From assembly GCA_039105265.1 (NCBI GenBank), contig JAPFFF010000066.1, forward strand, positions 372,001-436,000: a DNA stretch of 64,000 nucleotides, in the 5' to 3' direction. A program made the translations under genes and the position numbers. Below are positions 55,741 to 64,000 of the stretch, one piece after another. Under the pieces are notes generated by a model. The model saw nothing but the letters and a program-made list of their open reading frames with translations. It searched no databases and was not told the origin of the DNA. Source of the DNA: Tritrichomonas musculus. Lineage: Eukaryota > Parabasalia > Tritrichomonadida > Tritrichomonadidae. How positions within the stretch are numbered: the first letter of the stretch is position 1; each line of letters starts with the position of its first letter.

Positions 55741-56340
55741 TCGTCCGAGCACCACGTAACCATAGATGAACCAGCTGATACTGAAGATAATGTCGAAACT
55801 CATGATGATATTATTGAACGATTACGAAATGTGCCAAAACGGTCCGAAACTTCTCTTGGTAAAGAGGAAAACGCCCGAATTTGGGATAACACTGAAACCG
55901 AGTATACTGAAGTTGAACCAGTTCCGCCTCCTCGATTTCCTAAAATTCCAAACAAAATCCCAGAAAAAGTCGGACTTGATAGTTACTATTTCAACGGAGT
56001 TGAACAAAAACGAATAATTCGAGGTTTGGCGATGTTTTACCTATACAAAACATTCAAAGGAAAAGGCAAATCTGACCATAATCACCTCAGTTTTGACACC
56101 TTACGAAGGTCAAATATGTTTCGAATTCAGTCGGAAGTTGATGATCGAGCCGAATTTGAGGTCATCAAAGAATACATGGAAATTCAATGCCAAAATGATC
56201 GTATTAAAAATGGCTGTTTCCCAGAAGAGGAAGAAGAGGAAGAAGAGGAAGAAGAGGAAGAAGAATTAATTGAAAAAGAAGAGGAAAAAGAAGAAGAAGC
56301 ACCAGATGACTTCAAAAAAGATCCTAATTGGAAACCATAA
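55738..56340 (+). CDS. Polinton right-end acidic protein, 200 aa
   Basis: The frame opens at 55699, but the ATG at 55738 (MSSEHHVTIDEP) next to the Inr is the likely start. N-terminal part acidic; centre with basic residues and a compact domain (YFNGVEQKRIIRGLAMFYLYK, LRRSNMFRIQSEVDDRAEF); C-terminus a long Glu run (ten or more consecutive Glu) then KEEEAPDDFKK. Family not recognised. It runs toward the right TIR, mirroring the 9158 gene at the left end. Confidence 0.55.
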   Translation: MSSEHHVTIDEPADTEDNVETHDDIIERLRNVPKRSETSLGKEENARIWDNTETEYTEVEPVPPPRFPKIPNKIPEKVGLDSYYFNGVEQKRIIRGLAMFYLYKTFKGKGKSDHNHLSFDTLRRSNMFRIQSEVDDRAEFEVIKEYMEIQCQNDRIKNGCFPEEEEEEEEEEEEEELIEKEEEKEEEAPDDFKKDPNWKP

Positions 56341-56387
56341 AAAGGACGTTTAGTGAGAGGACGTTTAATAAATACTCTCATACTAGG

Positions 56388-57037
56388 TTTTAAGTAAACC
56401 ACACAATTAACAACTTTTTCTATAGCTTTTTTGATGTTAACGATACGGGACCTCCTTCCTAGCAGAGCGTTGAGAGGAATCCTGAGAGCAGCCCAGTGGA
56501 AGATCATTAATGGGAGTGGGGGATCATACCTGACATAGTGGGGCTGGGGTCACGGATGGGAAATATTTGACGCGGTTTTTGAACGAAGTGCAAAAATCGT
56601 GGCAAATATATAACTACTAAATAAATAGAGGAAAAATATTTTGTCAGATCTTTTTATTTGACCTTTTTTTGTAGGTCAATTTCATATTTCTAATCGTTAT
56701 TCTTTTTTTTACTCAAATTTGCGTAATATGTATTCGTTTATCCCGCATAAAGCTCACTAAGTTCTTTAAAATTGTGTATTAAACGTTTTGAACACCAAAT
56801 TTTCATAAAAATTAACGTCTTAAAATTACGTTAAAATCTTTGAAAAACTACCAATATCAAACAAAAAGCAAAATATTCATACAAAAAGTACCTGAATAAA
56901 TAAAAAACACTCATTGAAAACAACTTTTTTTTTTTTTTTTCAAATTTCATTTTATTTCATTTGCTCTTGTTTTCAAATAGCAATCGACTATATCATTTAT
57001 TTTCTGATATAGATCTTGATATTCTCAGAAATTTTCT
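56388..57037. repeat. Right terminal inverted repeat
   Basis: The inverted, uninterrupted partner of 7494-8671. It includes a conserved G+C-richer block (CTAGCAGAGCGTTGAGAGGA region, 56459-56530) and the outer end CTCAGAAATTTTCT. Weaker similarity continues to about 57070. Confidence 0.9.
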
Positions 57038-57070
57038 TATTTTTTTTATTTTAAGATAAATATCTTTACT

Positions 57071-58106
57071 AATTATTTCTATTTTTGTTAGATACTAAGT
57101 AAATGTCAGCTTTATATGATTTAGAATTAAGATCCATGAAGATTTACTCTTATAATGGAAGTTTAATCTTGATTATACATTTAATTTTAAATTTATTTGG
57201 TTAGTGAATCATAAACGTAAAAAAATAGTGGCATTAGTTTGTTACATAATGATATTCTTTTTTTATTTTTACTTCCATTATATTATTTAAAATAATATAC
57301 TATACTATTTTAAGATTTTAAAATTTTGATTTATATTAATATTTATCATATCTTTGGCTATTTTAAAATTGCTAAATATTTAAAGCAACTCATGATATTC
57401 ATGTTTAGGCATATCTCATAAAAAATAGTAAATTGAGAATGAATATTTTTTTAATTCAATATTGAATTAAATTTAAAAATATAAAATCTTCTGAATTACT
57501 TCAAAAAATAATTTAAACTATACCCTTAAAAAAAATAAATTGATCGATAAAATTTTCTATCTTTTTTTTTCCCAAAAAATATAATTATTTTTTAAAACAC
57601 TTTTGCGCAAATTTCCATACTTATATTTTCTTTTTGGAAATCATCAAAAAGCTTTACTTATTAAATTCAATGAATTTGTCCGTGATTTAATATTGGAACA
57701 CAGTTTAAATGCTTTATATTAGGAAATTCCAAGTAATTCTTTTAAAAAATCTTAGGATGACCAAATTATTCAAAAATTTCCAATCTCTCCAATGAAATAA
57801 AGTTAATCATCTTATAATTTCTATTTACAAATCATTTTTAAACCAAAGAAAATGATTATTTTAAATTGGATTCATTTATTTAAAGCATTATTTAATTCAA
57901 TCATTTCGTCAAAAAGACATATGTAAAGGAATTTTAATTGAACCATTCAAAAAACAGTTCATTACCTATATATTATTCAAATCAAAATAAATTTGTTAGT
58001 TTTTTGATAACCAACCAAAAACATATTTTAATACTCTTTTTCAAAAGATAAAAAAATAAAATATCAGAACCTCCAATTTTATTTATATTTTCTTTTCTTT
58101 CGCATT
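57071..58106. other. AT-rich intergenic stretch
   Basis: No gene, RNA or clear repeat was recognised between the Polinton end and the Mei2-like gene. Confidence 0.5.
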
Positions 58107-58919
58107 TCAATTTTTTTTTGAAATAACAGGTCTTTGAATTGTTGGGATACTATGATTGTAATATTTTTCGTAATTGCTTCTATAATTTCCAGGGAGACTG
58201 TATTCAATATTAATATGACAGTCTTTACCAGCGATTACTATTTTCTTTTTCTTCATTATATTTTTAGCTTTTCTTGAACTTCTTGTATCATAAAATTCAA
58301 TAAATCGTTGTGTATTTTTATTTGGGGTTTTACGGATGTCTTTTATTTGACCAAATGATTGGAAAATATTACGAATTTCGTTATCAGAAGCATTTTCAGG
58401 TAAATTGAAGACAACAATGGTTCCATTATTTGGAGGATGCTTTTTATCTGTAACAACTTCATCTTTTCCAAAGTACATCATTATTTTTCTGGAGTTGATT
58501 GTTATTGTTGATGCTCTCATCATCATTGCATCTAAAATATTATAAAATTTGACAGTAATTTTGCCATTATTTAATTGATCAAAATTACATGAATAATAAT
58601 CTCCAAATTGAATTAAAATTCCTTTGATATCTTCTTCTGTTGTGCTTATTGGTATGTTAACTAATATTAATGATCTACTTGGAATTTCATTATATAGATT
58701 TTCAAACGATACACATTTATCGATTGAAAATATACCACAAAAAGCCTTTTTAATAATAATACTATTGTTTGATATTTGTTTTTTCTTTGGTTTTTTAATT
58801 TCGTTTTCCATTAAATTTTCTAATTGATTTTCAATTGCTAATTTAAGATCTTCGAAATATTTCTCGGTTTTATTTTCATCTCGAAAAACATCGTTGATTA
58901 AATACTTGTAATCGTACAT
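58107..58919 (-). CDS. Mei2-like RNA-binding protein (two RRMs)
   Basis: The 270-aa product carries two RNA recognition motifs. RRM1 (~82-155): RSLILVNIPISTTEEDIKGIL with NGKITVKFYNILDAMMM. RRM2 (~166-240): NNGTIVVFNLPENASDNEIR, FQSFGQIKDIRKTPNKNTQR, FIEFYDTRSSRKA. The GTIVVFNL, IKDIR.TP.K and FIEFYD.R phrases are specific to Mei2-like proteins, where RRM1 and RRM2 sit in tandem. The C-terminal RRM3 that carries the main RNA-binding activity of fission yeast Mei2 is not present, so this is a short form. The Inr TCATTTTT lies ~20 nt before the ATG. Confidence 0.85.
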   Translation of the reverse strand: MYDYKYLINDVFRDENKTEKYFEDLKLAIENQLENLMENEIKKPKKKQISNNSIIIKKAFCGIFSIDKCVSFENLYNEIPSRSLILVNIPISTTEEDIKGILIQFGDYYSCNFDQLNNGKITVKFYNILDAMMMRASTITINSRKIMMYFGKDEVVTDKKHPPNNGTIVVFNLPENASDNEIRNIFQSFGQIKDIRKTPNKNTQRFIEFYDTRSSRKAKNIMKKKKIVIAGKDCHINIEYSLPGNYRSNYEKYYNHSIPTIQRPVISKKN

Positions 58920-58939
58920 GCTGTTGATTGATCTAACGA

Positions 58940-58946
58940 AAAATGA
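58940..58946 (-). promoter_or_regulatory. Inr of the Mei2-like gene
   Basis: Minus-strand TCATTTT at 21-27 nt upstream of the ATG at 58919; matches the trichomonad Inr. Confidence 0.5.
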
Positions 58947-60034
58947 TGTAATGGCAACATTAAATATTTAAAATTTTCTTATTCAAAAATTTTTGAAATT
59001 TTCTATGAAAAATTTTGTCAAAAAATTTTATCCTTTTTGAAAAAAAAATAGGGTCTATTGCCAACAATGTCCATTTTTTTTTTTAAATTTGAAATATAAC
59101 AAAGGCATGCTTTTGAATGAATTAAAGACATTTAAAATGAGAGAAAATTTCCTTTTCATCAATTTGCATTTAATAAACATTATCAACAATGATTATATCA
59201 TTATATTCCATTTTTGAAATTAAAACAAATATTGAATGAAAATTTGGCTAACACCTAGGCTTGTTAAGTCTCAATTTTCGAATTCGATAATTGATCCATT
59301 TTTCTGATATCAATATCAAATCAAAAATTTTATCTCTGATATCAATAATGAATAAAAATAAAAGATTGATTATCAATATTGAAAACTTTTTAACGTATCA
59401 TAATTTTTAAACTTTTTTAACTGATTACTTCACATATCTGTTATAAAATTTAATAAAAACTGATTCTTTTATATAATAAGTTAGAATATATTTATTTTAT
59501 GCCATTAAAATACTATCTTTAATGGTTTTTTCAGGTATTAATTTCGAATGATCAAGATTCGATATCAAAAGAATATTTTTTTTGTATCACATTTCATACT
59601 TGATAATCGAATTCATCAATTAAAAGTTCCAATCGATAACATTTTAATATCAATTATCTGAGTCAAAAAAAGTGCCAAACCTGATAATTGATATCAGAAT
59701 AACAAGCTTACTAACACCCCCCCCCCCAGATTTTATCTAACAAAACCAAATAACAACCAAAATGACACTTTTTTAAATGATATAGAATAAATTCATATAA
59801 TATCATTTAAAACTAAAATTAAATTTTAATTTATTAATATAAATAATGATGATTTGATAAACCAATTTTATTGTTGATCAATTATCAATTGAATTTATAT
59901 AAAAATTTTATTTTCCAGCGAATTCAATTTGATAAAATTTTTATTCAAATTTTAATTCAATAAAAATTTTTATTCAAATTTTAATTCAATAAAAATTTTT
60001 ATTTTAAAATATTTTAAGGGTTAATTCAACCATT
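58947..60034. other. AT-rich intergenic stretch with an 11-C run
   Basis: No gene was seen. An 11-nt C run is at 59717-59727, a rare G+C patch. Near 59255 and 59700 are imperfect inverted phrases (TAGGCTTGTTA and TAACAAGCTTA) with several GATATCA units between them, so a decayed MITE-like element is possible at about 59250-59716. Confidence 0.35.
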
Positions 60035-60041
60035 TCACTAC
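60035..60041 (+). promoter_or_regulatory. Inr of the kinase gene
   Basis: TCACTAC 22 nt before the ATG; fits TCAYTWY. Confidence 0.45.
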
Positions 60042-60062
60042 TTATTTGACAAAAATAATAAA

Positions 60063-61028
60063 ATGATCGAAACCCACACCAATAATGGATATTGTATTAG
60101 AATTCCAGAATCATTTCATGGATATAATGTAATTAATTTTATTGGTTGTGGAAGTACATCATCTGTTTGCTTAGTTCAAAATGAACTCACTGGTGAATTA
60201 TTTTCATCGAAAATAATTCCTAAAAGATATATCAGAGAAAATCAGCTTCTATATCAAATAAAAAAAGAAATTTCAATTATGAAAACAATTGATCATCCAA
60301 ATATTGTCAAATTTATAGAATCATTTGAATTAAAAACCATTTATAATGAAATATATATCATTATAATAATGGAATATTGTGAAAATGGCGATTTATGTTC
60401 TTATATAAATGAAAGAGGATTTGAAAATGAAGAACAAAAAGAAAAAATCATTCATGATTTATTAAAATCAATCCAATATCTTCATAATAGATGTATTGCA
60501 CATGGTGACATTAAATTAGAAAACATTCTTCTCGATTCTGAATTCAATGCAAAACTGACAGATTTTGGATATTGTAAAACAAAAAAGATTATGGGAGACT
60601 ATTCAAAAAGCGGAACATTATATTATGCTGCTCCTGAGTTGCTTGTGCATGGCAAATATAATACATTAAAAGCTGATATATGGTCAATTGGTATTTTATT
60701 GTATTGCATTCAATTGAAAAATTTCCCTTTTAGAAGAGGAAGTGATCAATACATTGTTGACCAAATTGTTTCTAATAATCTAAATTTTGAATCTGATTTA
60801 TCTGATGATTATCGCAGTGTTATTGAGAAATGCACTTTGATGGATGCTGAAAAAAGACCAACAATTCATGAATTATTAGAAAATGAATGCTTTTCTTGGA
60901 ATAAGAAAAAGATCGGAGAATCAAACCAAGAAAAGAGAGAACTTTTTGCTAATGAAATAACAAATCTACAAAAATATTCAAAATCTAATAGTTATTGTTC
61001 TCTTTTTTGCATCAATAGTACTAAATAG
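60063..61028 (+). CDS. Ser/Thr protein kinase, CAMK/AMPK-like
   Basis: The 321-aa single-domain kinase phosphorylates Ser/Thr on unknown targets. Landmarks: glycine loop GCGSTSSV (28-35), ATP-site Lys50 in SSKII, an ME(Y)CENGDL hinge (~103), catalytic loop HGDIKLEN (147-154, with HGD in place of the usual HRD), DFG (167-169), activation segment SGTLYYAAPELL (~183-194), and a C-lobe with ADIWSIGILLY. Lack of the HRD arginine is common in trichomonad CAMKL-type kinases and fits a kinase less dependent on activation-loop phosphorylation. After the domain (~residue 285) is a short tail without a visible regulatory domain. Intronless. Confidence 0.92.
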   Translation: MIETHTNNGYCIRIPESFHGYNVINFIGCGSTSSVCLVQNELTGELFSSKIIPKRYIRENQLLYQIKKEISIMKTIDHPNIVKFIESFELKTIYNEIYIIIIMEYCENGDLCSYINERGFENEEQKEKIIHDLLKSIQYLHNRCIAHGDIKLENILLDSEFNAKLTDFGYCKTKKIMGDYSKSGTLYYAAPELLVHGKYNTLKADIWSIGILLYCIQLKNFPFRRGSDQYIVDQIVSNNLNFESDLSDDYRSVIEKCTLMDAEKRPTIHELLENECFSWNKKKIGESNQEKRELFANEITNLQKYSKSNSYCSLFCINSTK

Positions 61029-61102
61029 AAAATTAAAATTCAAATTTATCATTTTTTTTTATAAAAATGTGAAGGACCAAAAATACATTCAAAAAGTGGG
61101 TC

Positions 61103-61642
61103 TTAAAATTTTTTTCTTAAATTCATAATATTTGATATAACACATATAATATTTTGAGAAATGGCAAAAACAGATGACAAAATAAAATTGAATACGTTTT
61201 CATTGATGAATGGTTGAATTTCTTGCTGAAAATACTGTGGATATTTTGCTTTTATGTATTTGTCAGTCTTTGTGATTATCTTTACTATATATTCATCAAT
61301 AACTATTTGTTGTTCAATGAGAAATATAAGAATCATTTTGTTGCTTCTCAAAAAATTGAATATTTCTGAATTTGAAAAATTTTTTTTGATGTCGTCTTTG
61401 AAAATTAGCAAAATTTTATCAAATTTGCTGAAAAAATTTGAGAAACAATGGTAGTTATTCAGAATTTTGGAAATTAAGTGTAATAATGAAAAAAGTTCAT
61501 ACTTGTTATCACTTATTTTCGAATTATTAAATTTTTCTTTGAGAATTAGTAAACTTTCCTCTGATTGGGCTTCTTCTTCAAGGAAATTCAGAATTTTTTC
61601 TTGTATGTCCTTCATCATGCCCAAATATTCCTGAGAGCTCAT
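61103..61642 (-). CDS. Ankyrin-family N-terminal protein without ankyrin repeats
   Basis: The start MSSQEYLGMMKDIQEKILNF and the later phrases ELFSLLHLISKILNNYH, IFKDDIKKNFSNSEIFNFL and YIKAKYPQYFQQEIQPFIN are typical of the N-terminal cap of the huge trichomonad ankyrin-repeat family (DUF3447-associated). In those proteins ankyrin repeats normally follow; here the frame ends after a hydrophobic stretch (NFILSSVFAISQNIICVISNI). It is either a truncated member or a short cap-only version. Coding quality is otherwise good. Confidence 0.8.
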   Translation of the reverse strand: MSSQEYLGMMKDIQEKILNFLEEEAQSEESLLILKEKFNNSKISDNKYELFSLLHLISKILNNYHCFSNFFSKFDKILLIFKDDIKKNFSNSEIFNFLRSNKMILIFLIEQQIVIDEYIVKIITKTDKYIKAKYPQYFQQEIQPFINENVFNFILSSVFAISQNIICVISNIMNLRKKF

Positions 61643-61839
61643 GATTTATATAAAATTAAATATATAAACGTTCTTTATTCTTATTTTGAATTCATTTCAA
61701 AAAACAATATCTTTATATATTATAGATATTTTCTAGAAATAATTAAATATTAAAAATATACACTTTCAATAAATAATAATTATATAAAATTAAATAAAAA
61801 CATAAAAGAATTAACAAAATAACTAATTCTTGATGCTTT

Positions 61840-62391
61840 TTACTCACTTGAAATAGGAAATTTCCTGTATACGTCCCATTTCCTATCTCCCCATTTAAAG
61901 ATAGTGACATTATCAAATTGACAATCAAAATGACAAGGTCTTTGGTTCACAAATTCATACAATCTGTCATAAAACTTTCTGATTTGTTTTGATGCAATTG
62001 TGACATGAAAATCTTTATTTTTACCGTCTTTTTCAGAAAAGCTTATATAGGGAATTGCATCCATGACGTCAATGAGCTTATCATGCATCTCTTTCGCTTC
62101 ATTTGACATTATAACATTCATGAAAATAACATCGTTTCTGAAGTGTCCATAACCGTCAATTTGATATGGTTTTGCTTTTTCATGCTGGCAGAATGTTTCA
62201 ATAGCGGAAACTAGATCACTGATATCACCATCATATTTGAAACCTTCTTTTATTGTAAAATGTGGTGGTAATGTTGAGAGCTTCGCATGAAATGTTTGCT
62301 TAACATCATTCCTGAGACTATCATTGAATGCAGCAGCTTCTCCATTCAGCATACACACAACAGTATATAGGTTACCAAGTGAAGAGTTCAT
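61840..62391 (-). CDS. 2H phosphoesterase / 2'-5' RNA ligase-like protein
   Basis: The 183-aa protein belongs to the 2H superfamily (LigT, CPDase, YjcG-like), which act on 2'-5' or cyclic phosphodiester bonds in RNA or nucleotides. It has the two required H-x-T motifs: PPHFTI (His44, Thr46) and DFHVTIAS (His129, Thr131), about 83 residues apart as usual. Length fits the family. The initiator TCATTA overlaps the ATG, giving a leader of only about 3 nt. The substrate cannot be told from sequence. Confidence 0.82.
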   Translation of the reverse strand: MNSSLGNLYTVVCMLNGEAAAFNDSLRNDVKQTFHAKLSTLPPHFTIKEGFKYDGDISDLVSAIETFCQHEKAKPYQIDGYGHFRNDVIFMNVIMSNEAKEMHDKLIDVMDAIPYISFSEKDGKNKDFHVTIASKQIRKFYDRLYEFVNQRPCHFDCQFDNVTIFKWGDRKWDVYRKFPISSE

Positions 62392-62875
62392 AATGAAGTA
62401 AGTTTTATCTTAAACAACAGTTTTGATTCAAAATAATATTTTCAATATAAATTTTGCCTTTTCAATTCTTTATCAAAAAGTGAAAACAAAGTATTTCAGA
62501 GATATCTTTGAAATGAAATAAAATTTCAAATTATATTATGGACATTATATATATGATGAAAATAATAATAATAAAAATTGGGTAAAATTATTTTTATTGT
62601 CCTTTTTTTGAGTTCATGATAATGTGAAATCATAAAATTTCGGGTTTACATTTAAAATTCTCATTTTAAATTACTAAAAGTCGCCTATAATTAATTTAAT
62701 TTGTATAAATTAGTTTTTACTATTCATATTACATCATATAATTGAACACTGAATTGTATAATTAATAATTCATTCTCTGAATTCTTCAAAATTACTAAAA
62801 TAAAAAAGAAAAAATAATAAAAAAACCTGAATCTTCAATGAAGATAAGTTTGAATTGTATCACGAAAAAAATTTA
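62392..62875. other. AT-rich intergenic stretch
   Basis: Nothing recognised beyond a T-run (62864-62870 read on the minus strand) that can act as the RNA polymerase III terminator of the tRNA gene. Confidence 0.5.
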
Positions 62876-62947
62876 GGGGCGATTCGGGAATTGAACCCGA
62901 GACCTCTCGCACCCAAAGCGAGAATCATACCACTAGACCAATCACCC
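62876..62947 (-). tRNA. tRNA-Pro (anticodon TGG)
   Basis: A 72-nt cloverleaf on the minus strand. The acceptor stem GGGTGAT pairs with ATCGCCC (one G-T), with discriminator C. The anticodon stem CTCGC/GCGAG carries the loop TTTGGGT, giving TGG. The T arm is CTCGG GTTCAAT TCCGA-like with the B box GGTTCAATTCC; the A box is TGGTCTAGTGG. No intron and no encoded CCA. A poly-T stretch follows within 6-12 nt for termination. Confidence 0.95.
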
Positions 62948-63231
62948 TTGATGATATCTCAAATAAATGATATTAATTTAATGAATTATTATTTGGTTAT
63001 TTTTTTGTAACAAATATATCAATCCAAATTTGAGGAGATATCATTATTTCTTTTTTCATTTAAATAACGCATAACATTTTAAACAATTAAAATGAAAATA
63101 CCAAAGAAACAGTTCATATTATCTATTTAAAATTATATTTAATATAAAGTTAAATATGAAAAAATTGTAAGTTAAGGAAAAAATTGATTTTCCTTTTCAA
63201 AATAAAATGTTTATAAATATATATATATATG

Positions 63232-63741
63232 TTAAAAAAAAGATTCTTGTAAATGCATCAGCCGATGTCTTCCACCAATTGCAAATCCATTATCTGAATA
63301 GAATTTGGTTCTTTTTTCGTGATATTTGTCTGAATCTACTGGTTGAACAAGATCAATAAAACTAATGTTATTACTTCTACAGTATTGAATTATATGCTGT
63401 ACTAAAGCTGATCCAACACCTTTTCCACGAGCTTCTTCATCAACAACCAAATCCTGAATATATATATAAGGTTTACAAGTCATCAACATTAATTGTGTTG
63501 TTGTGATGGCAGCTCCACATTGAATTATATTATTGTTCTTATCTTTATCTTCAGCCACAAAAATTGAATAATGATTTGGCTCTTTCAGCATTGTATGAAA
63601 AGCATCATCAAAGTTACTAGGAATATCAGTTGAACCAAAAACAATATGGTTAATTTGGCCTATCATTTTCCCAACAAATTTGCAATCAGCAGGTACTGCA
63701 CTTCTAACAGACAAAAATCGCTTAAAAATGCTAGTGATCAT
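63232..63741 (-). CDS. GNAT-family N-acetyltransferase
   Basis: The 169-aa enzyme transfers acetyl from acetyl-CoA to an unknown amine. The acetyl-CoA-binding motif is LVVDEEARGKGVGSALVQHI (the R-G-K-G-V-G loop), preceded by the strand YIYIQD and followed by the helix IIQYCRSN and a YSDNGF end-motif, all typical of GNATs. The frame opens at 63789 with a TTG; the ATG at 63741 (MITSIFKRFLSVRSAVPAD) is preferred, with TCATTC 30 nt upstream as possible Inr. The N-terminus, with Phe, Arg and Ser, could be a weak hydrogenosomal signal, but this is uncertain. Confidence 0.88.
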   Translation of the reverse strand: MITSIFKRFLSVRSAVPADCKFVGKMIGQINHIVFGSTDIPSNFDDAFHTMLKEPNHYSIFVAEDKDKNNNIIQCGAAITTTQLMLMTCKPYIYIQDLVVDEEARGKGVGSALVQHIIQYCRSNNISFIDLVQPVDSDKYHEKRTKFYSDNGFAIGGRHRLMHLQESFF

Positions 63742-64000
63742 TTGGCTTTGAATACATCTCACAAAAAATTGAATGAATAACGTTCTCAATTCCTCTCGAT
63801 CATTTTCTTTTTAAAATAATTATATATTGATAAAAATAAAATATTTAATAAAATATTTATATTATATAAAATAAACAAATAGATAATATTTAATATTCAC
63901 GTGTATAGTACAATTTTTTTTTCATTAAGATATGAAAAGATTAGTTTCAAAAAGAATCAAATTTTCCTTTAAAATAAATATTACAAATTCATCAAATAAA

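Larger units (their letters stand above)
7460..57070. mobile_element. Giant Polinton/Maverick-type virus-like element (~49.6 kb)
   Basis: Hallmarks are all present: long terminal inverted repeats, protein-primed PolB, retroviral-type integrase, FtsK/HerA-type packaging ATPase and double-jelly-roll major capsid proteins. Extra viral modules are an SF3/D5-like helicase, a KilA-N protein and fibre-like proteins. Near-identical TIR cores run 7494-8671 and 56388-57037; weaker similarity continues outward to about 7460 and 57070, so the exact ends and the target duplication are unresolved. Polinton termini usually begin AG; both candidate boundaries do. The element is about 2.5 to 3 times the usual Polinton size. 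It is a fossil copy: most frames are open but I count roughly four to six broken genes. TIR near-identity suggests a recent insertion; a MITE has since landed in the left TIR. Confidence 0.93.

Noticed and set aside
56184-56507. 107-aa minus-strand ORF with Ser run near the right TIR
   Set aside because: Antisense of the Glu run in the 55738 gene and TIR sequence; a shadow.
7454-57076. Possible target-site duplication AATACT / AATTAT at the outer ends
   Set aside because: Only four of six bases match in AT-rich DNA, and another boundary (7494/57037) is equally plausible.
6719-57527. 15-nt inverted match TTTAAGGGTATAGTT at about 6719 and 57513 flanking the element
   Set aside because: Too short and isolated; similarity does not extend, so chance in AT-rich DNA is likely.
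59710-59731. ACTAACAC followed by C run and AG, like a trichomonad intron 3' end
   Set aside because: No exon or 5' splice site on either side; it is a homopolymer run in non-coding DNA.

Overview
The window looks like a piece of a trichomonad (parabasalid) nuclear genome, probably Tritrichomonas-like. The DNA is very AT-rich, the genes lack introns, and ATGs sit just downstream of TCA-type initiator (Inr) motifs. One host gene encodes the N-terminal cap of the ankyrin protein family that is typical of trichomonads. The species call is an inference; no rRNA is present.

Left flank (1-7460): the edge holds a partial minus-strand gene with a ubiquitin-like N-terminus. It is followed by a small MITE (980-1362), a decayed Kolobok-like DNA transposon (about 1470-2490), a decayed mariner (about 3990-4520), a degenerate repeat cluster (4530-4800), two unrecognised small ORFs, and a clear histone H2A gene (6049-6453).

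Centre (about 7460-57070): a roughly 49.6-kb Polinton/Maverick-type virus-like element with near-identical terminal inverted repeats of about 640-650 bp. It carries a protein-primed DNA polymerase B, a retroviral-type integrase, a FtsK/HerA-type packaging ATPase, two tandem double-jelly-roll major capsid paralogues, an SF3 (D5-like) helicase and a KilA-N protein. It also has fibre-like proteins, basic core-like proteins, an 11.4-kb single ORF and a family of small coiled-coil genes. At almost 50 kb it is far larger than the usual 15-20 kb Polinton. It is treated here as a fossil: most genes are open, but I estimate four to six genes are broken. TIR near-identity suggests it is young. A 538-bp MITE has inserted in the left TIR only.

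The element's genes fall into two promoter classes. The right-hand replication/accessory half (about 38.6-52.8 kb) repeatedly uses a CGGTTTTGACA box followed by a trichomonad Inr. The left-hand virion half uses A/T-rich leaders without that box. This looks like an early/late split. A third module, a bidirectional promoter of about 150 bp, is present in inverted copies just inside both ends.

Right flank (57070-64000): host genes for a short Mei2-like RNA-binding protein, a CAMK-like Ser/Thr kinase, a truncated ankyrin-family protein, a 2H phosphoesterase (2'-5' RNA ligase-like), tRNA-Pro(TGG) and a GNAT acetyltransferase.
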